DNA from: Conoideocrella luteorostrata
Lineage: Eukaryota > Ascomycota > Sordariomycetes > Hypocreales > Clavicipitaceae
Direction: 5' to 3'
NCBI GenBank assembly: GCA_032433595.1
Contig: JASWJB010000442.1
Span: 1-28,190, forward strand
Length of the DNA stretch: 28,190 nucleotides
Within the stretch, counting starts at the first letter, position 1, and every line of letters starts with the position of its first letter. The position numbers were made by a program, and so were the translations under genes. This document shows, piece after piece, positions 1 to 12,555 of this stretch. Under the pieces are notes generated by a model. That model did no database searches and was not told the origin of the DNA. It saw only the letters and a list, made by a program, of their open reading frames with translations.

Positions 1-1027
1 CAGTTTTTTGGATGGCGGTTTTAGTTCCGCCTTAGTTACCGCGCAGGGCTATTCCATGCCCCCCCCTTGCAACCCACACTTAGCGGCAATTAATGCACCC
101 AGTCTCGACCTTGTGTGCCCATCGCTTCAGACACTGTTTTGACAAGTACAGCAACTCGTGCTGTGGCATCTTGCCCTTTGTCTTGGTGTCGTGAGGATCT
201 TATACCGGAAGCCAGGGACGGTGCGAGGTTCGGTGGTTAATATATTTAGGAACCGACTTGATCGCTTCAGCACATGTGGCGAGCAAGGATTACACAGTCC
301 CATATTTGCTGCAAAAACTCTTATGCCATAATGCTGAGAGTGCCGCTAAACCCAATACAAAATGTCGCAGCATGACCAATTACCTTTTTGCATTCACTAG
401 ATCGTATGGCCATTGTGAAGTGATATTGCAATTGCACTTGAACCATGAACACCTTGGGGATGTCAAATAGCGTAGTTGATGGCCAGCCTAGCTATGGGTC
501 AAACACCTATGAATCGCCACGCCTTGATCTTGTATTACATCATCCTACCATAGGTTCATGAACTACGCGGAATCTACCTGAGTAAGACTGCCTATAGAGC
601 CGGGAAGTGGCGGGATTCGCTGTCCACTTGCGGCAACTACGATAAAGATAGTATTATGACACATAATACATCTCGTCGTAGGGGCTCAAATATCATGACT
701 CCTCCAGCACTCGATACATAATAGATTGGCTGGATACGAGATAGGGATCACGTAAAAGGGCTTTCATAAAACTAGATTAGTTATAGTACAGATTGCGCAG
801 ACTGGGCGCATATTAAATCGCTCGCATGCCTGCATCCTTCAATTTAGCTCGCGGTAACTACTCGCTTTCTGCAAAAATAAAAAAAGCCTAGGCAACCAGA
901 TACGCTCATACGAGTTTGCTGCTCTACGTTCATCGATCACCAATTCCCCCAGTTTCGCCAGAAGACCAAAGCCTGTCTTCTCCCATTTGAAAAATGTCTT
1001 TCTTTTAACAACACAGTGGAAGCAACG
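1..1027. other. No recognisable gene
   Basis: Mixed-composition sequence with only short, unconvincing ORFs, the longest about 70 codons near the left end. After the TAA at 1028-1030 the frame of the F-box-like fragment to the right stays open leftward for about 60 codons, to about 838. That may be decayed downstream coding sequence, but I recognise no motif in it. No tRNA, rRNA or repeat array was seen. Confidence 0.4.
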
Positions 1028-1267
1028 TTATGCCACGAAGTTTCGGATGCACCTACACGTACGGCCGGAGTTGACAAGATCCTTCCGACGGTCGAGTCTG
1101 TACCGAATATCCCAAGGTTCCAGATAGCCTATGGAGGGTTGTGCGCCTGGTGTGCAGTGGGGACATGATGATTCACAGAAGAGACTGAGTATTTCCGGGG
1201 GAAGAGTAAGTAAGGCAGGTGTCATCATATGTGAGCTTTTTACAGAGCGAGACTGGGCCAAATACAC
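1028..1267 (-). pseudogene. F-box-like N-terminal fragment
   Basis: A 79-codon minus-strand ORF. From an internal Met at about position 1228 it reads LLTLPPEILSLFCE, which resembles the first helix of fungal F-box domains (LPPEIL..I). It is followed by a Cys/His-containing stretch and GRTCRCIRNF, which resembles the later 'L..TCR.LR..A' part of an F-box. F-box proteins act as substrate receptors for SCF ubiquitin ligases. The reading frame ends at a TAA just after this motif and no leucine-rich repeat region follows. It is therefore a fragment, a decayed gene, or a first exon whose partner I could not find. The family call rests on two short motifs only. Confidence 0.33.
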
Positions 1268-1851
1268 ATGAGGGGGAGGCGAATTGATAAGACAGTTTCG
1301 AAGATGTTACATATGTGCCTCTATGAGGTACCGGCTCGGAACTTCTCTCTCCCCGGTACAGAGGCATTGTCATATTTAACATGTTTTGCAATACAAATGG
1401 AAGGGACAAGGCAAACTTAGGAGGCTTGGTGCGTGCTTCGCTACGGGTAGAGGACCAGTACGATTATGGACTGCCAACTTTTGACCGTGCTACTGCCAGG
1501 ATACTGAATTGGGGCATATGATCTCTGGGAGCCTCTACACTTGCACCAGCCATTCGCCCAGGCTGTTGAGCTTTCCTCTCACGATTTAGCTGGGAGCATA
1601 TATTTGTTGGATTACGTGTGTGTGTGGAGCCGATTTGGTGATACACGGGCTGTGAGAGAAAGGTTACGTGGCCTCTGGGCCCGAGACAGGAATCCGGGAC
1701 AAGGGTCTCAGATTGTAGGGGTATTTATAGGGGGGCTTGGACAGGGCCAGACGAGGAATTCTTCCTCAAACAAATTTGAACCTCTCCTATCAATTCCGAC
1801 ATTACTACGTTTTGGCTATTGTAAGGTTGATCTCGCAGGAGGAGCTTTGTA
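1268..1851. other. Gene-poor stretch with a TATA-like site
   Basis: ORFs of up to 103 codons on the plus strand have low-complexity, unfamiliar translations. A TATTTATAG element at 1722-1730 lies about 125 bp before the short ORF at 1852, so part of this stretch may be promoter. Nothing else is supported. Confidence 0.3.
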
Positions 1852-1980
1852 ATGCCAAATTTCCAGGTCAAGGTCAAGGCCAGCTCTCTTTGTAACTACC
1901 GTAACAATAGGTGGCGGGAACTAATCCACGATGTACCCATAGGCAATCGGTCCCTGACAAGTACCTTCTTTAATTGCTAG
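1852..1980 (+). CDS. Short 42-residue ORF, doubtful
   Basis: An ATG-started ORF of 42 codons that begins MPNFQVKVKA and ends at TAG. A TATA-like element (1722-1730) and a pyrimidine-rich stretch precede it, as in a compact fungal promoter. There is no recognised domain, signal peptide or cysteine pattern. It could be chance, or a first exon. Confidence 0.15.
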   Translation: MPNFQVKVKASSLCNYRNNRWRELIHDVPIGNRSLTSTFFNC

Positions 1981-2054
1981 CTTGTTACTCGATACAGATC
2001 TCCCCTGCCGCTTCATCTTTAAGCACCGAATACATTTTAGGGCTGGCATTACAG

Positions 2055-2550
2055 TCAAGCCCTTACACGGCTCCCTCTTCCATCACGATCCTTCCTGTCA
2101 GAGTCTTTTCTGCCTTTCTCGTCTCTTTTCCGATCCTGCTGCCTTTTTTTCTTGTCTTTCCTCTTCCGTCTCCTCTTCAGATTGTCATCTTCGTTATCTG
2201 GATAGGGCAGAATCGCAGAGCCGCCACCAGGGCGCCAGTGAAGTATGTACCAAGATCTTTGGCCTCGTAGACTAGCATTGGAAAGCCTGATAGTCACATG
2301 TGGTTCTGCGTTTCCGTCGTACTGACTGGTTGTGGGGTGAAGTCCGTTCCTATTCGGCTTATATGTGAGAACGTGAATGTTGAAATGGGACAAGTCCTTA
2401 CATTACATGAGCCTGGTCAAAATAGACTGTTCCGCTCATGGTTTCGACGCTGGCGTTACCAGGCGTATTCACCCAGAGGTAAAGCTGGCCGTGATAGTCA
2501 TGCATAAAGTGTTGATCGCATGTTGGCTCGTAAGTGACTTGGACCGCCAT
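2055..2550 (-). CDS. Two-exon hypothetical protein with K/R/D-rich tail
   Basis: Two exons, complement(join(2055..2349, 2402..2550)), encode 147 residues. The intron is 52 nt (2350-2401) with donor GTAAGG and acceptor ATAG, and the join keeps frame (149+295 nt). I chose ATG 2550 because the exon opens there with good coding character (MAVQVTYEP...) and a TATA box lies about 100 bp upstream. Residues 1-105 look like a compact, beta-rich globular domain (for example GQLYLWVNTPG, EPHVTIRLSN, SWYILHWRPGGGS). From about residue 110 the chain becomes an extremely basic, charged tail (KRRRKRKDKKKRQQ, then R/K/D repeats), consistent with nuclear localisation or nucleic-acid binding. The family is not recognised. 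The tail is encoded by an uninterrupted purine tract, so its exact reading frame deserves caution. Confidence 0.55.
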
Positions 2551-2648
2551 GATGTAGAGCTTGGAAGTTATCTATAGTATGAGATTGAAACTGGTGTATA
2601 TCTGTGATTGCTGATACAATTGCGCCATAGACGAACGATCGACCATGG

Positions 2649-2657
2649 CTATTTATA
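2649..2657 (-). promoter_or_regulatory. TATA box of the 2550 gene
   Basis: On the minus strand this reads TATAAATAG, a good TATA element about 100 bp upstream of the ATG at 2550. Confidence 0.45.
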
Positions 2658-4592
<1,935 letters not shown>

Positions 4593-4628
4593 TCCGATAG
4601 CTACACAATGTACTAGCACATGCTTCCT

Positions 4629-4913
4629 TTATTTGTGGACGCTCATAGGAATACAGATGTCATCGGACGGAGGATATGCAGCTTCAGCCGATTGCCTGTC
4701 TTCGGCTCTACTCCATGAGGCCCAGGATGAAAAATGAAGATGGTCCACCATCGCATCGTCATGCCGACCAATTGATTGTGATCTGCGAAAACTGCCACTG
4801 TGCAACAAGTCGCTGTAATTGGGCGTGGCCGTGGCAATGTCTTCGATCTCACTTTGCAGTTGCTGCTCCGTCCGGTAAAGCAGGCTCGAAAATAGCCACC
4901 AAAATGCCGGCAT
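4629..4913 (-). CDS. Possible small hypothetical protein
   Basis: A 94-codon ORF that converges on the kinase gene (37 bp gap). It starts MPAFWWLFSS and continues with a hydrophilic, protein-like composition (EQQLQSEIEDIATATPNYSD) to a TAA. No domain is recognised. An AG acceptor-like site (GCATAG) lies just upstream, so it might instead be a last exon. Two overlapping ORFs in other frames are similar in length but look less protein-like. Confidence 0.28.
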   Translation of the reverse strand: MPAFWWLFSSLLYRTEQQLQSEIEDIATATPNYSDLLHSGSFRRSQSIGRHDDAMVDHLHFSSWASWSRAEDRQSAEAAYPPSDDICIPMSVHK

Positions 4914-5298
4914 TTCATGGACTATGCATGCAAAATTGCACGGTTAAACAACTGGAGTAGTAGTATAATGCACATTGCGATACCCCAGTTGCAAGAAGTG
5001 GTCGAATAGCATAAGAATGAGCTCATACAGTATCTGTAATTATCTCCCAATTAGTCATCAGCAGGATTTATGTCACAGCCGTTGGGTAGGCTGGCAAACA
5101 TTCCACATAAGATATTTTGGAGACAAAATGAATGTGTTCTATTCTGTAACCGGGGATGTACGTGTCGTATCCACATACACAGGCTGTTCGTTATCCCATC
5201 TCCGAATGATCAAAACTAAACATTCACATCTCTTAGACTACCATTTGTATTATGCGGGAAAAACTACAATCTTACGTCGCCGCTTTTAGTCATACTTG
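4914..5298. other. No recognisable gene
   Basis: A roughly 105-codon plus ORF lacks a nearby ATG start and any motif. Nothing else is seen before the CTCAGG array. Confidence 0.35.
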
Positions 5299-5401
5299 CT
5301 CAGGCACTACTCAGGCGCTACTCAGGCACTGCTCAGGTGAGCTCAGGGAGCCATACTTCGCTCACTGAGCATGTCCTGAGCCAGTTCCACCTACGCCTGA
5401 G
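5299..5401. repeat. Phased CTCAGG array with inverted copies
   Basis: CTCAGG occurs in direct orientation at 5299, 5310, 5321, 5332 and 5342 (spacing 11, 11, 11 and 10 bp). The reverse complement CCTGAG occurs at 5375 and 5396. The first copies are part of an 11-bp unit (CTCAGGCACTA, CTCAGGCGCTA). One-helical-turn spacing puts every copy on the same face of the DNA, as expected of a multimeric binding site. The array ends about 180 bp before the recombinase ATG. It may bind a regulator or the recombinase itself, or be a subterminal repeat of an element; the sequence cannot decide. Confidence 0.7.
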
Positions 5402-5415
5402 CTTCAGTCGGTTCT

Positions 5416-5448
5416 TATGCAATTATGCAAAGCACTTGCAGTATGCAA
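5416..5448. repeat. Three TATGCAA copies
   Basis: TATGCAA occurs at 5416, 5424 and 5442 within 33 bp, between the CTCAGG array and the TATA box of the recombinase gene. It may be a regulatory motif cluster. Confidence 0.4.
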
Positions 5449-5480
5449 AGATACGTGGACAATTAATTACTTTATAGCCT

Positions 5481-5488
5481 TATAAATC
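5481..5488 (+). promoter_or_regulatory. TATA box of recombinase gene
   Basis: TATAAATC lies 99 bp upstream of ATG 5580. An AT/pyrimidine-rich leader follows, and there is no intervening ATG. The position fits a fungal core promoter. Confidence 0.5.
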
Positions 5489-5579
5489 AGGCGCGAAATC
5501 AGATCCCTAAATAGCTATAAGAACCGCAAGTTCCTCATCCTAAACATTTTCTTAAACTTAGCACATTCAATTTTCTAAG

Positions 5580-8500
5580 ATGGCTTCACAGATCACCAAG
5601 GCGAGCGAATCTCGGAACTTCCATGAACTGTTTAATCAGGCAGTGGCGGATGGTTTGCGCCCAGATGCATCTGATGTTGACCCTTCTAGGGTGTATCGCC
5701 ATGTCCCTGCAAAGCTCGCGGAACGCTACCGCAAATGTCTTGAACCATGGGAAGCGTATGATGAACCTTTCTTTTATCTCTTATCATCAGCGTCTAATAA
5801 TTTTCTAGATTCCGTGCTGGCGTTCTCAGGGAGACTGGCAATAACCCTGACCCAAGAACTATTCAAACACTAAAACACTATGCTGAGTTCTTAGGAAGAA
5901 TCATGAAAGGGCGAAACGATAAAAAGAACAAGAAACCTTCTCCAAATAGCTTACGAAGTGCTATGAGAAGATTCTGTAGCACTTGGGATAGGGAAAATGC
6001 GAAAACTGGATTATATATACCAGAGGAAACAAGACGATCAATCGCACCGGTAAGCTTACTCACTTATACAATGATCAAGCAGTGCTGATGAGAGTGCAGT
6101 ATATCCTTGGACCACTTGCAGGAAAGCTAGGGTTTGTTACTGGAAAGGCGGCTCGCCGACCTCGAACCTTTCTCACGCGCGAGAATTACGTGCACCTCAT
6201 GATGCTTCTTTGGGGCGAAGACTGGCACGACTATAAGCATGAAGGCAGCCGAGTGGATAAAGCAAACTTGTTGAACAACCACTGTTATACGTCAGCGAGA
6301 GTGAGTGAGATCTGCCAGGCAAGATATAAAGTAATGTTTCCAACATTAATCTCGCAAAACCTTCATTAAGCTAACGAAAGTTCTAGGATATGCAATGCAT
6401 AATTGGTTGGTATGATGGCGAGCCAGACATTAGGTTGAAATTCACAAGAGAGTTCTGTAAAGGCAGAGATGATAATCAGTATGTTCTTTGATCTACTTGA
6501 GTCCATCCAATAGCAATGCAAAGAGAAAACTAATAAGTACGAAGACCAGAACATCCATTCTCAGAAAGAATGGCCGTTGGGTCCGAGGGATACCCGCCAC
6601 TATTCGCTCAGCCGATGGTACACTGGCTCGCAAATATACTTTCATCTGGTGCATTAGCTGGTATCAAAACTCTCGATGATATCTTAAAAATTAGACCTCC
6701 CAAGAACTCTCGTTATCGCGAGTTAAACTGGGAAAAGGAAATGTTGGATAAGCCGGTATTTCCAGAATGGAGTGCTGATGGACCGGCTAATAAGCCACAG
6801 AGCCCAACAGGATTGGGCAAACAGGCTTCAGACTGGGCTATACGCGCTCGTCTTACAACCGGTCTCTCATTCCACGCTGTTCGTCGTGAAATTCTTATAC
6901 AATGCAATGGTAAAGTTAACCTTCTTGACTTCACCTCATAAAGACTAATTTGTTTTGTCTTAGATGGAGGCTACTCAATTGGACAAGTGATAAAATTTGC
7001 GTCGCAAAAGAGCTTGAACGTTCTTGTGGACTCCTACTTTGGATCCATCTCTACTATCGACGGTGCTGCCATGTATCAGGGACTTCAACCCCGAAAAGAC
7101 TTGGCAGATGACTTTCGGTCTGCTACAATGAAGTATAATCCAGGACTTAAGTTTTCTTTGCCGTCGGAGAACAATCATATTCTAAGAGGCAGTCCCGAAT
7201 ACTTGGGAGTTATGAAAGAGATTTCCATGTTAGATGAAGCCATTGTTGAGAGCAACTGTCCAGAGGAAAAAGCAAAATATATTGCACAGCGACACTCCTT
7301 TATTAAAAAACGGACGAAGCTTCGAAACAAATGCCTAAGAGATTTTCAAATCGGACAAGACATCGATTACGACATACAAAAAGAGCCATTTCAACAAACG
7401 GACAAGAACAAGGACCACTATGAGCGAATTGAACATATGCTGCCCCCAGAGCGTATGCGACTTATGGAAAGTATGGGAGTTTCGACTTCTCCTCGGACAG
7501 ACTTATGGAAAGAAGCTATTCAGGACCTTATAGCTTGTCGCAATACCAAGCGCAATGTGTACTTTCAGCAATGCATGGAGCCATTGAACGGAAAATGTGC
7601 CGTACCATCATGCCAGCAGATTATGGATAGGTGAGCAGTGTACAAGTTTACAATTAAGCTAGTGCTAACAGTATTGCTGCTTAGTCTGCCCGCTAAAAAA
7701 CAATGGGAGCATGTTTATCACTGCTTTGAGACATATTACATGGAAATGTACGGCTTTGCCCGTTTTTGCTTTAAATGTAGCAAATGGGTGACTGAAGCCT
7801 TGTCGTGGGCTGGGCATTGCCAGACACATATTGACAACGGCAACATCTCGTTTCGATGCGACCCTGTTACCATACGTCATGCAATTGCTTGTGCAGGTTA
7901 TTGCCCAGTACATGCCTGGAAAGCTGATGTGCCGGCCGTTGAAAGGCTTGAACAGTACACCAACAGAGCATCTTGGAAAAAGCATGTCTCCCGATGCATC
8001 ACGGAACATATCCACAGCCAAGCTGATCAAGCACAACTACAATGTCCTGACCAACGATGCTCAATAATCTTCCCATCCCATGACAAACTATGGTATCACT
8101 TAGATGATGTCCACAGCGTTCCTGTACCTGAACTACAAGATATGGAAAACAAGTTTGGCGAATCAAATCAAATACGTCACAAGAATGCTGAGTCCCCGTT
8201 TGTTACGCATACTTGGAAATATCAAAAGTCAAGAGCATCACAAGATCGCACAAGCCCCTCTGACGATGGACTGAGCGAGCTCTCATCTCCAACAAGCGGC
8301 GATATTGATTCTGCGTGGAGCGGAGACGGGTCTATTGCGGCAGGTACTCCTTTACCGGAGCAACAATTTGATGTCAAAGTCTTGGAAGCGGGGAGGAACA
8401 CCAACCAGAAACAATTTGCTGACGAAATGGCCATCGACCCGCTGCTATTTGACGGCGACCCGACGGCAACGGATTCGGCAGAAAAATGCTTAAACGGCCT

Positions 8501-8924
8501 AAAAGGGAACAAATCCTCAAACGACATACCTCCAAAAGAAGCAACTCGAACGGAAAATGAGGACAAACCAAGCTCCGACGCGCATTATCCCGTAGATCGC
8601 TTACTTGGGAAATGGGGATATAGAGGCGTTATTTGGTATTACCTAAAGTGGGACGACGGCAGCTATAGTTTTGAACGCGAAGCCGACATTGCTAAACATC
8701 TTCGAGATGAATTCGAAAAGAAAGATTTTTCAGGTTTTAAAGAAGGAGCTAAGGTAAAAGCCGTTAAAAACCGAAAAGGCAAGGCAACAATGTACTTGAC
8801 AAGCTTTGAAGGTTGTAGGGAGGAGTGGCTCCTTCCAGAACGTGCTCTTCATTCAGACTTACTTATAGGCTATACGCGCATGAAAGGGAGAAGGAAAGCC
8901 AAAAAGACTAGAAAAGAATTGTAA
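5580..8924 (+). CDS. DUF3435 tyrosine recombinase-like protein with C2H2 and chromo-like domains
   Basis: Seven exons, join(5580..5755, 5809..6049, 6100..6330, 6387..6478, 6545..6909, 6964..7630, 7685..8924), total 3012 nt and encode 1003 residues with no internal stop. The introns are 50-66 nt. The core matches the DUF3435 family (often mislabelled 'FluG domain'), which contains the captain recombinases of Starship giant transposons. The tyrosine-recombinase residues are visible in order: R206 (SARVSE), H357 and R360 (FHAVRRE), Y393 (VDSYFG). The typical DUF3435 motif GLQPRKDL follows. The last exon adds Cys/His-rich fingers, including a C2H2 pattern at C711, C716, H729 and H734, then an acidic Ser-rich linker. 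It ends with a chromodomain-like stretch at about 892-930 (WYYLKWDDGSYSFE) and a basic tail. The likely role is DNA cutting and rejoining, or DNA binding in the nucleus. Many DUF3435 genes are not proven to be mobile, so captain status is inferred. Confidence 0.88.
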
Positions 8925-8999
8925 AGAAATTTATCAATTCATAAATTATATAGAACACTATGAATAGTTTGCACCATTTCTATATATTTACGTTGACCT

Positions 9000-9677
9000 C
9001 TATTCTGCAAAGGCTCCTGGTTCTAAGGAGCAATCTTTAATCGTAACCGTCTCAAGTGCATTCATATCAACTTTTTTACGAAGCTCCATTAGAGCAGGCA
9101 AAGATTTGTCTAGTTCCTCGAAGCAATTTGAGAGTTGGCCATGGAAATAGCTGGCTAAATTGTAACATTTTTCAAGCTTATCATCGCAGATGCGTAATTT
9201 GCTGTGGAGGCATTTATTTTCTTCCTCTGCAATTAATTTCCGTTCTAACTCAGCTTTTAATGATTCGTCCAGTTTAATTATCTGCTGAGATAACATTAGG
9301 TTTTCGGCATTAAGTCGCTCAATCTCGGAACTAAAGCTCGGCGAAATCCCAGTTAACTGCATAGGTATCGTGGAGCTGCGGACAAAATGCTCTTCTTGAC
9401 TCGAAAATACAGCTTCAAAGGTTTTTCCTACTTCCTTCGATAGCAGTCGATAAGTACTGATGGAGTGGTCACTGAGGTTCCTTGCAAAAATTGGTGAATA
9501 AAGTTCCTCATGGCCTGGGAAAAGCCTCCAAGTATAGGGGTCTTGCGATCTGGGGCTCAGTCTAACCTCAGAAGGTTTGATAACAAGTCCCAGCCGCTCA
9601 CCTATTCTTGTTAGATTAGACGATGGAACTTGGGGCTATTTCACACACCTATATGTTGTGATAGCCTTGAACGACAT
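9000..9677 (-). pseudogene. Coiled-coil protein, 5' end broken or missing
   Basis: This gene is tail-to-tail with the recombinase gene (75 bp gap). The frame is open from 9635 to the stop at 9000 but has an ATG only at 9362 within that span. The 91 codons upstream of that Met are plainly coding (for example RIGERLGLVIKPSEVRL, YTWRLFPGHEELYSP), so starting at 9362 would truncate it. One TAG (9636-9638) separates this span from an in-frame ATG at 9677 (MSFKAITTY). Either it is a gene broken by one nonsense codon, or the true 5' exon lies further right and I missed it. The C-terminal 120 residues form a heptad-rich coiled coil (EIERLNAENLMLSQQI, LKAELERKLIAEEENK). Its family and function are unknown. 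DNA further right is AT-rich and stop-filled. Confidence 0.55.
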
Positions 9678-12555
9678 TCGTCTCTTTCGCGGCGCCGGTC
9701 GTTATTACTTTGTCGAACCATTTTACCGTTACTTGGTAGTGAGTTACTGCACAGCAAGTTGCTCATGTTATTACAAAACATGAACCGAGGTTAGACTGTT
9801 CTGCAATGCCAATTTCTTAAGACATACTCTCTGTTTTCAAGCTTTGTGACTGGCCGTTGCATGTTTGACCCGAAGCCATAAGCGCTTATTTCTGTCTAGC
9901 AGCATAAAGAAGTTAAATTTTTATGAAAGGAGGGGGATAAAGCAAAATAAGTCATTTTTAGCGTATTTCAGTGGTCTTCTAACATGCTTTTTGGATTCAC
10001 AATGCCTACTTATTATTTACGTCACCAGTAATAAAGTCATTTTAAGGCCAAAAGAAGACGGTTAACTCTAGAGTAATCGCATGTTTTGTGTGCCTCTGTA
10101 CAATAATAATTCATCTCTGCCCCGCTAAATAATTCTTTTACATACTATCATTGCAATATCCAACTCTATGCTTGCCTATCAAAGGCGAAATTTGTGTCAC
10201 TCTTGTTACTAGATAAAATCAGCATCGTGACATCAACTCGTAGCTTGTATAGCTATTACAGGAAGCACTAGCACTGCTTGGGTATTTAAAGAAGTACTTT
10301 TGGTAGGAAGGGCTAATAGTGCAAATGAGTAGATCGTATTATCGCCCCTTCAACTTCCTACATATCTTCTCTCTTTTTCATCATTATTCTCTTTAGGTAT
10401 TATATTAATATAATAAAAGTCAATTTAAGACTAAAGGTAGTATATAACGCCTGCGTGCTGGAAAGTAGTAATGTATGCATTACACGCATGCTAAGTCAGA
10501 TTTAGTTCAATAGTAACGTTCTGTAATATGTATTGCATTGTCCGGAAATATCTTCAATTTTTTAAGACTAGAGTCGTCATGACAATCAGTGCCGTGATAT
10601 AAGCCACTTTTGGATTAATTCTCCGCTAATATACGCAAATAGTGCGGAGTACAGTACGGTTGTCCGCCTTTATTGTTGTAACTCATTACAGGCACGGACC
10701 ATATAGTGACAAGTTGTGGCTAGGACCGTGCCATTACAGTGAGGGGGCGCGTACCCCACCTACGTAGCAAATTTTAAGCAACCACAACATTAGCCAAATT
10801 TGGCTTGTTAGCGTGTAAGTACACAAACACAATTTATTTACGCCCGTTGGAGACACTTTCAATAGGGCAGCTATCTACTTATATTACATACGAAGCGCCA
10901 GTTGTGTCCATGCCTCATAATAGCGCTTACGTTAATGTCCTCTATTTCCGGCTCCAGGTCGCTTTCTTCTTATTGTGCTACTGTTTCTCACGTATTTAAC
11001 TTACAAAGTCCGTGGGCGAGCTTGGAGCTGCTCCTCCAAGTGTTCAGCATCCTATCTATGGCAGCTAAGGTGGTGCCAGCTCAAAAGACATAATAATATA
11101 GAGGGGTTAAAGAAATTTGGGGTTACGGGTTCTAGTTATCAAGATAGCTTGAAGCCATTACACATCGAGTTGTTGCTAGTACCGCAGCCATATGTAGCTT
11201 AAATTTTCTCTATCCTGAGCTGAACTACCTCCCCAGAAGAATAAGACATACTTACATTATTATTAAGGTAGGATAATAGCAGCTAGACTAGACATCAGTA
11301 TTGTACAGTAGTGTCTAGATAATATATTAGATAGTCTGGTGCCAGAAATGACCGCATTCTTACTGGGGGCTAGGACCCTGAGAGTCACTACCTTTTGGCT
11401 GATAGACAAGGCATCGGTATAGCTGATAGCTCTACTATTAGGACCCACAAGGAAGGAGATGAGTGTTATAAGATTATGTAAACCCTATATTTATAACGTT
11501 AGGAATGGTTATTTTATTTCCAAGAGAGCCACAACTAGATGTGCAATTATAACAAACGACATAATATAATTGCAAAAATTCACCTTCGCGTATACTCCCA
11601 TTGAGGCTTTTGTGGCTTTCTATTTTATGCAAGAAACCGTTTTTATCCGCGCTAGATATCGAACTGTAAAGTTTGCTGCTTGTGAGAGGAGACTAGCAAA
11701 ATACATGCGGGCTTCACAGTACTTTTTCTGAGCCACATTTCTAATCTTAGAAGCTGTTAATATTATATAAGATAAAAATAAACATTTAGGTTTGCTTATA
11801 GAGAGTAGTGGCAATATAAACGAATATTAAACAAGATTGCTTATATTTATCTAAAATTAAATTAAAACATGGTACTTATCTGTGTCACTCTTGTTAAGGA
11901 AATAAGTAGCTTAAGGGAAGTCACTAGCTTAGAGGCAGTTCTTCTACTTTATAAGACTTTCTATAAATTATTGTATAATTATTTATGCTCTTACGTATAT
12001 TTATATTAATTATTTCTTTTGTTAAATAAGTATACGAAGTCTTCAAAATGCCTATTAGTAGATATTTAAAATCTACACAGAAGCAGAATTATAAGGCAGT
12101 GCTTGCATTTTCTTCCAGTCATGATGAGTGTAAATGTATCGTCTGCCTTGGCCTTAAAAATTTTTGTGTTAATAATACTTCAAAGCTTTTATTTCCTCTT
12201 ACTGGAGTTTAAATCTTACTAAAATTAGCCTTTAATACTTAAGATGTACTTTAAGCATTTAGATTATGCAAGTTAAAAGGAATATCTAGCGATTTTTATA
12301 ACAATGAGCGCTGAGGCCTTAGCCTTTGGTGTTAAAGTTTGGCTGTTGTGTTATGGCTCTTGTTTGTTTCTATTTTCTGCTTTTGTGCTTTAGAAATATA
12401 ATAATTATGTTCTTTATGTGTTTTTATTCTTATGTAGCGTATGATTATGGATCCGCGAATCGTTCAGCAACAGATAGATTTCCTGTGGTCTTATGGGCTA
12501 TTCTTATCACTAATAGAATGTTTTAGGCTAGGAGACTGTGTTATATTGTATTAAA
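9678..12555. other. AT-rich, stop-filled stretch
   Basis: There is no intact gene. Only ORFs of about 60-75 codons occur, with several in the 10.8-11.5 kb part that might be remnants. It holds one copy of a diverged repeat (10905-11070) and a 16-bp direct repeat at 10193-10208 and 11881-11896. High A+T and dense stop codons fit old transposon sequence degraded by RIP. I could not identify the parent elements. Confidence 0.5.
10905..11070 (+). repeat. Diverged dispersed repeat, copy A
   Basis: This copy is similar to the minus strand of 17050-17225. A 20-bp identity (11036-11055 against 17078-17097) is flanked on its left by about 130 bp of weaker, gapped similarity. Extent and parent family are unknown. 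Confidence 0.5.

Noticed and set aside
1974..2275. Two plus-strand ORFs of about 97 codons
   Set aside because: They are antisense to the basic-tailed exon of the minus-strand gene; the C/T-rich strand keeps several frames open.
7631..7684. Hydrophobic N-terminus (MYKFTIKLVLTVLLLS) of the ORF beginning at 7638, looking like a signal peptide
   Set aside because: It is the translation of a 54-nt intron (donor GTGAGC, acceptor CTTAG). Splicing joins the previous exon in frame, so there is no separate secreted protein.
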